DNA of 59,352 nt from DAIOEK01 sp036746315 (lineage in GTDB: Bacteria > Chloroflexota > Anaerolineae > Anaerolineales > Anaerolineaceae), in NCBI GenBank assembly GCA_036746315.1, contig DAIOEK010000014.1, forward strand, positions 1 through 59,352. Reading direction: 5' to 3'. Below are positions 16,827-25,577 of the stretch, in pieces; within the stretch, counting starts at the first letter, position 1, and each line of letters begins with the position of its first letter. The notes beneath the pieces are model-generated. The model did no database searches, was not told where the DNA came from, and saw only the letters and a program-made list of their open reading frames with translations. A program made the translations under genes and the position numbers.

Positions 16827-18387
16827 GATCGATACGCCTTTGGTCATCTGGATGATAGTTTTAATCCTGCTCAGCAGCCTGCCCGTGCTGATGGGCTTTG
16901 CTGCCCAGAATGATCAGTGGCGCTTCAGCGGTTTCGTGATGAATTTGGATGACGGCAACAGTTATATTGCCAAAATGATGCAGGGATACCAGGGAGCCTG
17001 GTTGTATCAAGCCCCATACTCCCTGGAACCGCAAAACGGATTACTGGTCTTTTTGCCTTATATCCTTTTGGGAAAGCTGGCTGCTCCGCCTGCATTACAT
17101 ACCCAGATGGTAGTGCTGTTCCATCTGTACAGGGTATTCGGGATTATCGTCCTGGTGGCAGGGATCGATCGTTTTCTGCAATTGTTCCCATTGAAGAGAG
17201 GCTATCGTTACCTGGCGATTATTCTTTCCACTGCGGGGGGAGGACTGGGTTGGCTGATTCTTTTGTTCCGGCAAAGCAGCCTGGCGGGATGGCTACCGTT
17301 GGAGTTCATCTCTCCCGAGGGGTTTGGTTTCATCAGTGCGTATACCATTCCGCATCTGGCGCTTGCCCGGGGACTGCTCTTCGGCGCGCTGGCTTTGTTT
17401 GTGGAAGGGATACCTGTCTGGGAAGCAAGCGGTAAAATCCCGCGGAAATGGCTTGTGGTTAGCTTAGCTTTGCTGGTAACCGGTTTTTTGCAGCCGATGA
17501 ACTGTGTGATTGCCTGTCTGTGGATGGGGGTGATCCCGCTGGTTTCCTTCATCCGAAACCGTCGTTTTTCCCCGGCTGCTTTGAAAGTAGGATGGATTTT
17601 TTTGCCTGCTGTTGCCTGGATTGCTTACATACTCATTATGAGCCAGGTGGATCCATTTCTACAGGAATGGAACAAGCAGAACATCGTTGATTCGCCACCC
17701 TGGCAGGTATACCTGTTGTCATATGGGCTTTTTTACCTGTGGATCATCGTTAATTTCCGTAAACTGCGCGTAGCCATAAAATCTGTTCAGGATTGGTTTT
17801 GCATTCTGTGGATGGTCAGCGTGCCCTTCCTGGTCTATTTTCCGGTGAACATTCAGCGACGACTGTCGGAAGGGATCTGGGTGGTTATCATCCTGCTTTT
17901 GCTGCGGATCATTCAGGAATACAGACTGCCGCTGCAAAAGATTGCCGTGGCTGCTTTGGTACTGATCACCATTCCATCTACCATAATGTTGATCTGGATG
18001 GGAGTCAGGGCTGCTTCATCACTTTCCTCGCCCGTATTCGTTCGACAGGACGTGGTCGATCTTTATCTCCGCGCCGGCGATATGAGCGAGGGTGGAAATT
18101 TTCTGACTTCATTTCGTAATGGCAACGAAATAACCGCCTGGGCACCCGTCAGAGTAACACTGGGACATGGACCGGAGACGATCCATTACTCGAAATTCAA
18201 AAACATGTACGATGCATACATCAACGGATCTGCAGACCAGTCCATGCGTTATTCCTGGCTGGAGCAGTATGGTGTTCGTTATGCCATTGTGGATCTATCA
18301 CAAATCCATCCATTGCTGGATGAAGCCAGATATGGCAAACAGGTATACTTAAATGGCAATTTGGCAATTATGGAGACGGTCCCGTGA
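16816..18387 (+). CDS. GT-C-like polytopic membrane protein, copy A2
   Basis: A 523-residue paralogue of the protein at 13238. The first loop has FSGFVMNLDDGNSYIAKMMQGYQGAWLYQAPYSLEPQNG, aligning with the A1 loop; AYTIPHLALARGLLFGALALF and GFLQPMN correspond to A1 elements. About twelve helices are followed by a soluble C-terminal tail (YLRAGDMSEGGNFLTSFRNG and onward). Sequence divergence is high, so the duplication is old or came from separate lineages. The start overlaps B1 by 11 bp and the end overlaps B2 by ATGA. Confidence 0.65.
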   Translation: MRNKIDTPLVIWMIVLILLSSLPVLMGFAAQNDQWRFSGFVMNLDDGNSYIAKMMQGYQGAWLYQAPYSLEPQNGLLVFLPYILLGKLAAPPALHTQMVVLFHLYRVFGIIVLVAGIDRFLQLFPLKRGYRYLAIILSTAGGGLGWLILLFRQSSLAGWLPLEFISPEGFGFISAYTIPHLALARGLLFGALALFVEGIPVWEASGKIPRKWLVVSLALLVTGFLQPMNCVIACLWMGVIPLVSFIRNRRFSPAALKVGWIFLPAVAWIAYILIMSQVDPFLQEWNKQNIVDSPPWQVYLLSYGLFYLWIIVNFRKLRVAIKSVQDWFCILWMVSVPFLVYFPVNIQRRLSEGIWVVIILLLLRIIQEYRLPLQKIAVAALVLITIPSTIMLIWMGVRAASSLSSPVFVRQDVVDLYLRAGDMSEGGNFLTSFRNGNEITAWAPVRVTLGHGPETIHYSKFKNMYDAYINGSADQSMRYSWLEQYGVRYAIVDLSQIHPLLDEARYGKQVYLNGNLAIMETVP

Positions 18388-20720
18388 AGTTGGTTGCAAT
18401 TCGGAATTGGATATCACGCTATTCCGCCTTCCTATGGCAGGTTCCTGGTCCCTTGCTGCTGATCGGTAAACTGCTTATCCGCGGAGAAGTGATCTATTGG
18501 GGAACCGCCTACATGCAGTTCCTGTCCTGGCGGTTTTCTGCCTGGCAAATGCTGACCCGGGGTATATTTCCCCTCTGGAATGCTCAAAGCGGGATGGGCG
18601 CACCTTTGCTGGCGAATTACCAGAGTGCGTTCTTTTATCCGCCTATTATATTGATTTGGCTGGGAGCAGCAATCAACGGAATAGTAGGGATCGCACGCGC
18701 GCAAACGGTTCTGGTAATGCTGCATCTTATTTGGGGCGGACTGGGCATGGTTTTGTTGACCCGCACTTTGGGTCTTAGTAAAACTGCCCAGATCATCAGT
18801 GGCATGGCATTCAGCCTGGGCAGTTATTCGGTCGCCCGTGCCAGCTTTCTCAGCATGAACGCCGCCATTGCCTGGATTCCCTGGCTAATGTGGTCCAGTT
18901 ACCGGATGGCTTGTGTTGAAAACTTTCGCATTTGTCTGAAATATGCCTTTTTGCATACAGTGTTTTTATCCATGCAATTGCTGGCAGGACATGCACAGTT
19001 GACCTGGTACACGCAATTACTGGTAGTTGCATGGTACCTGCTATGGAACTGGAGATCGAAAATCAGACAGGTGATTCAAAAGGTCAGTGTGATGGGCGCG
19101 TCCGTCTTCCTGGCTCTGGGGCTTACCGCCGTACAATTGCTGCCCACCGCGGAGTATCTGCTGCAATCACAACGTTCCGATGCAGTCGTTTATGATTACG
19201 CGGTCAATTATTCCTTCTGGGGATGGCGAATTTTGTCCCTGTTCTCGCCAAATCTCTTTGGCAACCCCGGTCACGGTATATATTGGGTTACCGCAGATAA
19301 TTACTGGGAAGATGCAGTCTATTTTGGCTTTATTCCGGTCATACTGGCAATCATCATCTTTTTACGATCTATTTTCTCCGGCAAAAATTCCGCGTCACAT
19401 GCCAGAAAGATCATTCTCTTTTTCGGAATTGTCTCCATAACCGGACTGGTACTGGCACTGGGAAAGAACACTCCCGTGTTTCCATTTCTTTACCGCTACA
19501 TTCCGACCTTCAACCTGTTTCAGGCACCCACACGGTTCAATGTCTTATTGATGATTTCAGGAGCAGTGCTGGCTGGTCTTGGTTTCGACAACTGGAAAAA
19601 ACCTGCCGGACGCCGTTTGTATTGGTCCAGATTAGGGACAATGGCCGGGGTGGGCGCAGTCATCACTTCGGTGGCAGCCAAAGCTGCCCTTGCAGATGCC
19701 ATCCAGGCTACCTATCTGCAGGGAGCACTGGAGGCAAGTGTTCTTTTCCTTATTGCCGGAATTCTCAACTTGACCTTTGCAGAAAGCACCAGGGGGAATC
19801 GAATCTGGCAGGCAGCGGTCATTGCGGCAGTGTTGGCGGACTTGGTTTATGCCGGGTGGTTCAGTAATCCGGGGCTGAAGCTCGAAGCAAATATCCTCGC
19901 GCAGCAGGAAAAATGGTATTCCCAGGGTGACAGTCGGGTTTGGCTTCCACCTGCGGATGAAGCCATCCTCAGGTTCGATAAATATTTCCGTTTCGATGCG
20001 TTTGCATTACCGGGCGAGGGTCCCGACCTGCAGGAAATCTATCTGCCCAATACCAACCTGCTCTTCAATAAATTTGCGGTGAACAACTACGACCCTTTCA
20101 TCCTTGGCAGGTTCGATACATGGCAGTCAGAGGTGCTGAATACCCTCACCGAGCAGGATACAGCAGCACTGGCATACCTGAATATCGGCATGGTGCACCG
20201 GGTTCCTGCTGACCTGCACAAGATCTACCATTTTACGGTGGAGAATGCCCAGCGTTATTGGTTTTATAGCTGCGCTGAAACAGTTGGTTCACCTGCTGAA
20301 GCTCTCCAGAAGACCAACCAGAAGATCACTCATTTCCAGACCGGGCAACCGGTATATCTGGAAAGCGACGGTCTCGATGTGTCGGTTACCTGCTCCCCGT
20401 CGGCGGATGCACAATCGGTATTACGGGTGATCACCGACAGGGCGGATTACCAGAAACTGTCGGTCGAAACAAATGCGCCGGTATGGCTGGTGCAAATGGA
20501 TACCTGGTATCCGGGATGGCAGGCAAGTGTGGATGGGGTACTTGTGCCCATCCTGAGGGCGGATTATCTATTTAGGGGGGTATTTGTACCGGCGGGAGAT
20601 CATACCATCGAGTTTATTTATCGACCAAAATCATTTATGATTGGCTTGATCATTTCAGGAATTGCCCTGGTTGGTCTTGCAGCAATGGTTTTCATTTATC
20701 GCCGTTGGAGAAAAGCATGA
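18384..20720 (+). CDS. YfhO-like membrane protein, copy B2
   Basis: A 778-residue protein with the same plan as B1: GIFPLWNAQSGMGAPLLANYQSAFFYPPIIL after the first helix, multiple helices to about residue 500, a soluble region, then WYPGWQASVDGVLVPILRADYLFRGVFVPAGDHTIEFIYRP and a final helix. It is longer than B1, mainly by extra sequence in the soluble region around residues 510-690. Probably transfers or moves a lipid-linked sugar on the outer face of the membrane (family inference). ATGA overlaps join it to A2 and to the MoxR gene. Confidence 0.75.
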   Translation: MKLVAIRNWISRYSAFLWQVPGPLLLIGKLLIRGEVIYWGTAYMQFLSWRFSAWQMLTRGIFPLWNAQSGMGAPLLANYQSAFFYPPIILIWLGAAINGIVGIARAQTVLVMLHLIWGGLGMVLLTRTLGLSKTAQIISGMAFSLGSYSVARASFLSMNAAIAWIPWLMWSSYRMACVENFRICLKYAFLHTVFLSMQLLAGHAQLTWYTQLLVVAWYLLWNWRSKIRQVIQKVSVMGASVFLALGLTAVQLLPTAEYLLQSQRSDAVVYDYAVNYSFWGWRILSLFSPNLFGNPGHGIYWVTADNYWEDAVYFGFIPVILAIIIFLRSIFSGKNSASHARKIILFFGIVSITGLVLALGKNTPVFPFLYRYIPTFNLFQAPTRFNVLLMISGAVLAGLGFDNWKKPAGRRLYWSRLGTMAGVGAVITSVAAKAALADAIQATYLQGALEASVLFLIAGILNLTFAESTRGNRIWQAAVIAAVLADLVYAGWFSNPGLKLEANILAQQEKWYSQGDSRVWLPPADEAILRFDKYFRFDAFALPGEGPDLQEIYLPNTNLLFNKFAVNNYDPFILGRFDTWQSEVLNTLTEQDTAALAYLNIGMVHRVPADLHKIYHFTVENAQRYWFYSCAETVGSPAEALQKTNQKITHFQTGQPVYLESDGLDVSVTCSPSADAQSVLRVITDRADYQKLSVETNAPVWLVQMDTWYPGWQASVDGVLVPILRADYLFRGVFVPAGDHTIEFIYRPKSFMIGLIISGIALVGLAAMVFIYRRWRKA

Positions 20721-21685
20721 TGAACGAAAAACAAAGTTCACTTCAACAATTTCATCAGCAATTGCAGGAAAATATTTCGCATGTCATTCTGGGTAAAGAC
20801 CAGGTGATACAACTTATCTCGATTGGTTTGCTTGCCCAGGGGCACATCCTGATCGAAGATGTGCCGGGGGTGGGAAAGACAATCCTCGCGCGTAGTTTGG
20901 CGAAAATCCTGGGGTGCAGCTTCAAGAGAATACAATTCACCCCGGATATGCTGCCTTCGGATATCGTAGGGGTATCGATCTATAACCAGAAGGAACAGGC
21001 TTTCGAATTCCGCCCCGGACCAATCTTGACACAAATTCTGTTGGCGGATGAGATCAACCGCGCCACCCCCAAAACGCAATCTGCACTTCTTGAAGCCATG
21101 GAAGAAAAGCAAATTACAGTGGATGGCGTAAGCCACGCATTGCCGCAGCCTTTTATGGTCATGGCGACGCAGAACCCGATCGAATACGAAGGCACCTTTC
21201 CTTTGCCGGAAGCCCAGTTGGACCGGTTCTTACTCAAAGTGCAATTGGGATATCCCAGCAGTGCAGATGAAATCAGAATCATGGAATCACAGCAATTTCA
21301 TCATCCCATTGTCGATCTGGTGACAATTGTCTCCCTGGAAAACCTGCTGGCAGCACAGGAGGAAGTGAAAGAGGTGTTCGTATCCGATGCGATCAAGAAG
21401 TATATTGCCGATCTGATCCAGATTACCCGCAGCCACGAAGATATATACCTGGGTGCCAGCCCGCGGGGCAGCCTGGGGTTATATCGTACTGCTCAAGCGC
21501 GGGCTGCAATACTTGGCAGAGACTTTGTGTTGCCAGAGGATATTCGCGCCTTGTTTGTGCCGGTGCTCAGCCACAGGATCATTGTCAGCCCCAAGGGCAG
21601 AATTGCTCATTTAACCGCGGAACAGATCCTGCTTGAAATTGCTTCATCCACCCCCGTACCGGGAGACGTATCCTTCAATAGATAG
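20717..21685 (+). CDS. MoxR-family AAA+ ATPase
   Basis: A chaperone-like ATPase usually partnered with DUF58 and vWA proteins. Walker A DVPGVGKT is near residue 50, Walker B LLADEINRA follows, then TPKTQSALLEAMEEKQITVDG, sensor-type MVMATQNPIEYEGTFPLPEAQLDRFLLK and a C-terminal lid SPRGSLGLYRTAQARAA. ATG 20717 is preferred over TTG 20705 because GGAG lies 6 nt upstream and the ATGA overlaps the B2 stop. DUF58 follows 2 bp later. Confidence 0.93.
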   Translation: MMNEKQSSLQQFHQQLQENISHVILGKDQVIQLISIGLLAQGHILIEDVPGVGKTILARSLAKILGCSFKRIQFTPDMLPSDIVGVSIYNQKEQAFEFRPGPILTQILLADEINRATPKTQSALLEAMEEKQITVDGVSHALPQPFMVMATQNPIEYEGTFPLPEAQLDRFLLKVQLGYPSSADEIRIMESQQFHHPIVDLVTIVSLENLLAAQEEVKEVFVSDAIKKYIADLIQITRSHEDIYLGASPRGSLGLYRTAQARAAILGRDFVLPEDIRALFVPVLSHRIIVSPKGRIAHLTAEQILLEIASSTPVPGDVSFNR

Positions 21686-21687
21686 AT

Positions 21688-22995
21688 ATGAAGATCGGGC
21701 GATCTTTCTGGACCGTTTTAGCAGTTGTAATTATTACCACCACCGCATCCATCCTTATCGAAGAATTACTGGTATTTCGGTTGATGGTGCTTTGGGTGGG
21801 GATATTTGTCTTTGCCTATATTTGGACGTACCTCTCCCTGCATGGAATTAGTCTCTCTCGATATTCCCGAGATGACCGCATCGAGGCGGGCGGCTACTTG
21901 CGTGAAGTGTACGAGATCCAAAACAATTCATGGCTGTGGAAGGTCTGGCTGGAAGTGCTGGATAAATCGGCCATCCCATTTTCGGCGAATTCCAGAATCC
22001 TTACCCGAATTGGTCGGGGGGAGAAGCGCAGTTTTATTTCATATACCCAGGTCTACAAGCGCGGATATTATCAACTTGGTCCAACGGTGATTCGATCAGG
22101 TGATTTATTGGGCATTTTCCGGCGGGAGATGGAGATTGAGTCGAAACAAAGCATTTTGGTCACACCGCTTATTTTGGAAATCGATCGTCTGGATGAGCCT
22201 GCCGGTTTCCTACCCGGCGGGAAACCTTATTCACAGAAAACCAATGAAATCACCCCCTTTGCAGCAGGAATTGATGAATATCATCCCGGAGATCCGTTGA
22301 ATAAAATACACTGGCTTTCCACAGCCCGTATGAACAAAATCATGGTTAAGGAATTTGATTACGATCCGCTGGCAAACGTCTTTATCGTGTTGGACCTGGC
22401 TGCCAGTGTGCAGTGGGACGCAGTGCGGGAGATTGTCCCTAAAAAATACTGGATGATGGACTTCCGAACTCAAAAAGAGATCATTCCGTCTTCGATGGAC
22501 TATTTATGTGCAATCGGCGCATCCCTGTGCAATTATTATATTCATCGCCAATATGGAGTCGGCATAATCGCCCGCGATCAGGGTTGGCAGCTGTTGGCGG
22601 CGGAACACGGTGAACGCCAATTGATCAAGGTGTTGGAAGCGCTTGCACTGGCAGAAGGCACGGGTGAGCTTAGTCTGGATACGGTGGTGAGGCTTCAGGT
22701 GCATTCCTTGCCGAGGGGATCATTTATCTGGCTGGTGACACCCCTCTTCACTGAAGAGGTTCTGACCGCAGCTGAAGTCATCCGCATGCGGGGGATGCAG
22801 GTCAGGATTGCGGCATTGGATGGTTTATCTTTCGGGTTGGAAGAGGTACGCAATACCGTGTTTCTGCCATCCGAGGCGGATCCTCATATTCGGCGCATTC
22901 CAATGGCAAAAAATGTCCAGGAAATAACGCAATGCCTTATCGCTGGGCAAGAAGCTGTGCCATCTTCCGGGTCCTTTTTTCAAGCGGCTAAATGA
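21688..22995 (+). CDS. DUF58 domain membrane protein, MoxR partner
   Basis: Two N-terminal hydrophobic helices (about residues 8-50) are followed by an extracytoplasmic or cytoplasmic beta-rich region and the DUF58 core DEYHPGDPLNKIHWLSTARMNKIMVKEFDYD, then FIVLDLAAS at the start of a vWA-like fold. Genes of this kind almost always follow moxR, as here with a 2-bp gap. Location after two GT-C/YfhO pairs suggests the module supports the assembly or quality control of those membrane proteins (inference). Confidence 0.9.
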   Translation: MKIGRSFWTVLAVVIITTTASILIEELLVFRLMVLWVGIFVFAYIWTYLSLHGISLSRYSRDDRIEAGGYLREVYEIQNNSWLWKVWLEVLDKSAIPFSANSRILTRIGRGEKRSFISYTQVYKRGYYQLGPTVIRSGDLLGIFRREMEIESKQSILVTPLILEIDRLDEPAGFLPGGKPYSQKTNEITPFAAGIDEYHPGDPLNKIHWLSTARMNKIMVKEFDYDPLANVFIVLDLAASVQWDAVREIVPKKYWMMDFRTQKEIIPSSMDYLCAIGASLCNYYIHRQYGVGIIARDQGWQLLAAEHGERQLIKVLEALALAEGTGELSLDTVVRLQVHSLPRGSFIWLVTPLFTEEVLTAAEVIRMRGMQVRIAALDGLSFGLEEVRNTVFLPSEADPHIRRIPMAKNVQEITQCLIAGQEAVPSSGSFFQAAK

Positions 22996-23076
22996 TGTTA
23001 AAAAACAACATTCGGATACAATTAATATATAAACCGCGCTTGATGATTTCGTATATCCGGGATTTATGCTTCCTTA

Positions 23077-23085
23077 TGGTATAAT
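23077..23085 (+). promoter_or_regulatory. Extended -10 promoter of the mreB operon
   Basis: TGGTATAAT, a TGn-extended consensus -10, lies about 50 nt before the mreB start in the 138-bp gap after the DUF58 gene. No good -35 is visible, as expected for extended -10 promoters. Confidence 0.6.
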
Positions 23086-23133
23086 CCGGCGAGAATTGCA
23101 GCATTACATCAAGCATAAACTGAGGAGTAACCT

Positions 23134-24198
23134 TTGGCATTTAATCCCCTCAATTGGTTTTTGGGGTTTTTCTCTCTCGACATTGGCATTGACCTGGGGA
23201 CGGCTAACACCCTGGTCAATGTAAGAGGTAAGGGCATTGTTGTCAATGAACCTTCCTGGGTAGCAATCGAAAAACGTACACGCAAACCCCAACGCGTAGG
23301 TCTGCAAGCAAAGGAAATGGTTGGTCGTACCCCGCAAAATGTGGTAGCGATTCGTCCTATGCGTGACGGCGTCATTTCCGAGTTTGAAATTACCCAGGCA
23401 ATGCTGGAATATTTCATTTACAAAGCTCACCAACAGAGCATCGTTCCCCTGCCCAAACCCAGAGTAGTAGTCGGTATCCCTTCCGGTGCCACCGAAGTTG
23501 AAAAACGTGCTGTGTACGACGCGGCAATGGCTGCTGGGGCGCGTGAAGTTTATTTGATAGAAGAACCATCCGCCGCCGCTCTAGGCGCCGGATTACCGGT
23601 TTTGGAAATTCGCGGCTCGATGATCGTCGATATTGGCGGTGGAACTACCGAGGTCGCGGTAATCTCGATGGGAGGTGTGGTCGTATCCCGATCATTGCGT
23701 GTTGCCGGCGATGAAATGGATCAGGACATCATCGCCTATCTGAGAAATAAGTACAACCTGCTCATTGGTGAATTGATGGCTGAACAGGTGAAAATCGCCA
23801 TCGGCTCCGCTTACCCACTGCAAACTGAAAAGACGATGACCATCCGCGGCAGGAACTTGGTAACCGGACTTCCGGAATCACTTGAGATTTCCTCCGTTGA
23901 GATTCGTGAGGCGCTTTCCAATTCGGTAAAAGTGATTATCGATACCATAAAAGATGCGCTCGATGAGGTTCCACCGGAAATCGTATCCGATCTATTGGAA
24001 ACAGGCGTCTGCCTGGCTGGCGGCGGCGCATTGGTTCAAGGGCTTGCGGAGCGGTTAAGTGATGAACTGCGTCTGCGAGTGTGGATCGCGGAAGATCCGC
24101 TTACCTGCGTAGCGCGTGGGGCAGGCATGGTCCTCGAGAACCTGGAGGAATACAGTCGTTTCCTGGTTCCCGTGGAAAGATCGGCAGCAAGGCGATAG
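23134..24198 (+). CDS. mreB: Rod shape-determining actin homologue MreB
   Basis: Filament-forming ATPase that guides lateral wall synthesis. The 354 residues have the phosphate 1 loop DIGIDLGTANTLV, phosphate 2 MIVDIGGGTTEVAVIS, SGATEVEKRAVYDAAMAAGAREVYLIEEPSAAALGAGLP and the adenosine motif TGVCLAGGGALVQGLAERL. The N-terminal FNPLNWFLGFFS could be a membrane-binding amphipathic segment. The start is a TTG at 23134, 6 nt after GAGGAG. It heads the block mreB-mreC-mreD-mrdA-minC-minD-minE-rodA. Confidence 0.97.
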   Translation: MAFNPLNWFLGFFSLDIGIDLGTANTLVNVRGKGIVVNEPSWVAIEKRTRKPQRVGLQAKEMVGRTPQNVVAIRPMRDGVISEFEITQAMLEYFIYKAHQQSIVPLPKPRVVVGIPSGATEVEKRAVYDAAMAAGAREVYLIEEPSAAALGAGLPVLEIRGSMIVDIGGGTTEVAVISMGGVVVSRSLRVAGDEMDQDIIAYLRNKYNLLIGELMAEQVKIAIGSAYPLQTEKTMTIRGRNLVTGLPESLEISSVEIREALSNSVKVIIDTIKDALDEVPPEIVSDLLETGVCLAGGGALVQGLAERLSDELRLRVWIAEDPLTCVARGAGMVLENLEEYSRFLVPVERSAARR

Positions 24199-24230
24199 GT
24201 TATTCGATTCACTATTGAATTGCGTGTGCT

Positions 24231-25076
24231 ATGAAAAGCTTTTTTCCCCGTTATGCCGGAACCGGCATCCTGATATTAATTATTTCGGGTATTTTGCTGC
24301 TGGCATTAAGTGGATATATCAATCCGATTGTTAATCAATCCATGCAGCCATTTGTGGATATTCAAACATGGATATCCACCCGGTTTACTGCAATCACGGA
24401 TTTTCTAACGGTGCCCCGCGATGTTGCCAGCCTGCGCCAGCGCAACCTGGAACAGGAAGCGGAGATTTCCCAACTCCAAACCGAGATCATCCAGTTGCAG
24501 CAACAGATCAATGAGACAAAGGTTCTCTATGCCCTGTTGGATTTTGCCCGGGAAAACCCGGAAAATCAGTATATCGCTTGCAGTGTCATTGGGCGTGATC
24601 CCAGCCCATTCCTGCGCTACATAATAATCAATCATGGCTCAGATGAGGGCATTCGTCGTGGAATGCCTGTTGTCACCCAGAACGGTCTGGTTGGCACCAT
24701 TGATGCTGTAACAGCCGGGGCGGCGAGAGTGCTTTTAATCAACGACCCGGGGTCTGTGGTAAATGTAATCTTGGAAACAACCAAGACCGAAGTGACCATG
24801 GCGGGCTCGGTGACTGGCGATATCGATATTTCGTTTATTCCACAGGATTTGCAAGTTGCCCCGGGTGAAGTGGTGCTTACCTCCGGCTTGGGCGGAAAAT
24901 ATCCCGGCAATATTATGGTCGGTCAAATTACCAGTGTTCAGCAGGAAAACAACGCCCTTTTCCAGAACGCTACCGTTCAACCAGTGGTTGATTTTACCAA
25001 TCTCAGTGTGGTTCTGGTGATTACCAACTTTAGACCATTGGATATTACTCCGTTGATCCCTACTTCCAGCCCATAA
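24231..25076 (+). CDS. mreC: Rod shape-determining protein MreC
   Basis: A bitopic scaffold of the elongasome. One N-terminal transmembrane helix (about residues 10-32) is followed by a coiled coil (LRQRNLEQEAEISQLQTEIIQLQQQINETKVL, about 63-100) and the MreC beta domain (VIGRDPSPFLRYIIINHGSDEGIRRGMPVVTQNGLVGTI and onward). The 281-residue length is normal. It lies between mreB and mreD. Confidence 0.95.
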   Translation: MKSFFPRYAGTGILILIISGILLLALSGYINPIVNQSMQPFVDIQTWISTRFTAITDFLTVPRDVASLRQRNLEQEAEISQLQTEIIQLQQQINETKVLYALLDFARENPENQYIACSVIGRDPSPFLRYIIINHGSDEGIRRGMPVVTQNGLVGTIDAVTAGAARVLLINDPGSVVNVILETTKTEVTMAGSVTGDIDISFIPQDLQVAPGEVVLTSGLGGKYPGNIMVGQITSVQQENNALFQNATVQPVVDFTNLSVVLVITNFRPLDITPLIPTSSP

Positions 25077-25079
25077 ATC

Positions 25080-25577
25080 GTGATTACGTTACTCGGTATC
25101 CCGGTGTTGGCGTTAATTGTTATATTACAGTCCGCTGTTATCAGCAGGTTGAATGTATCCTATGGAACTGCCGATCTGGTATTATTGGTATTGATTGCCT
25201 GGGCTTTACAAGCTCCCAACAAGAAGGTCCTCTGGTGGGCTCTAACAGGCGGGATACTGGTAAGTTTGATCACGGCGACGCCATTTATCGCGATTATTTC
25301 AGGGTATGTGCTGGTTACTTATTTAGCTTCGAGTTTAAAACGCAGATTGTGGAATATACCCATTCTGACAATGGTGTTGGCAAGTTTTATTGGTACGATT
25401 ATCACATTGTTCATCGACTATCTATCGATCAACGTTCTGATGACCAGTCTGCCCTTCTTTGAAAGCTTCGTGAAAGTAGTATTGCCAAGTTGCGCATTAA
25501 ACATGTTCATTGGAATCCCAATCTTCCTGATCACTAAAGATATTGTGGATTCTTTGTACCCAGTAGAGACAATATGA
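25080..25577 (+). CDS. mreD: Rod shape-determining protein MreD
   Basis: A 165-residue polytopic membrane protein with about five helices, of the size and position expected for MreD. Sequence similarity in this family is low, so the call depends mostly on the place between mreC (3 bp upstream) and the PBP2 gene (4-bp ATGA overlap). The start is a GTG at 25080. Confidence 0.88.
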   Translation: MITLLGIPVLALIVILQSAVISRLNVSYGTADLVLLVLIAWALQAPNKKVLWWALTGGILVSLITATPFIAIISGYVLVTYLASSLKRRLWNIPILTMVLASFIGTIITLFIDYLSINVLMTSLPFFESFVKVVLPSCALNMFIGIPIFLITKDIVDSLYPVETI

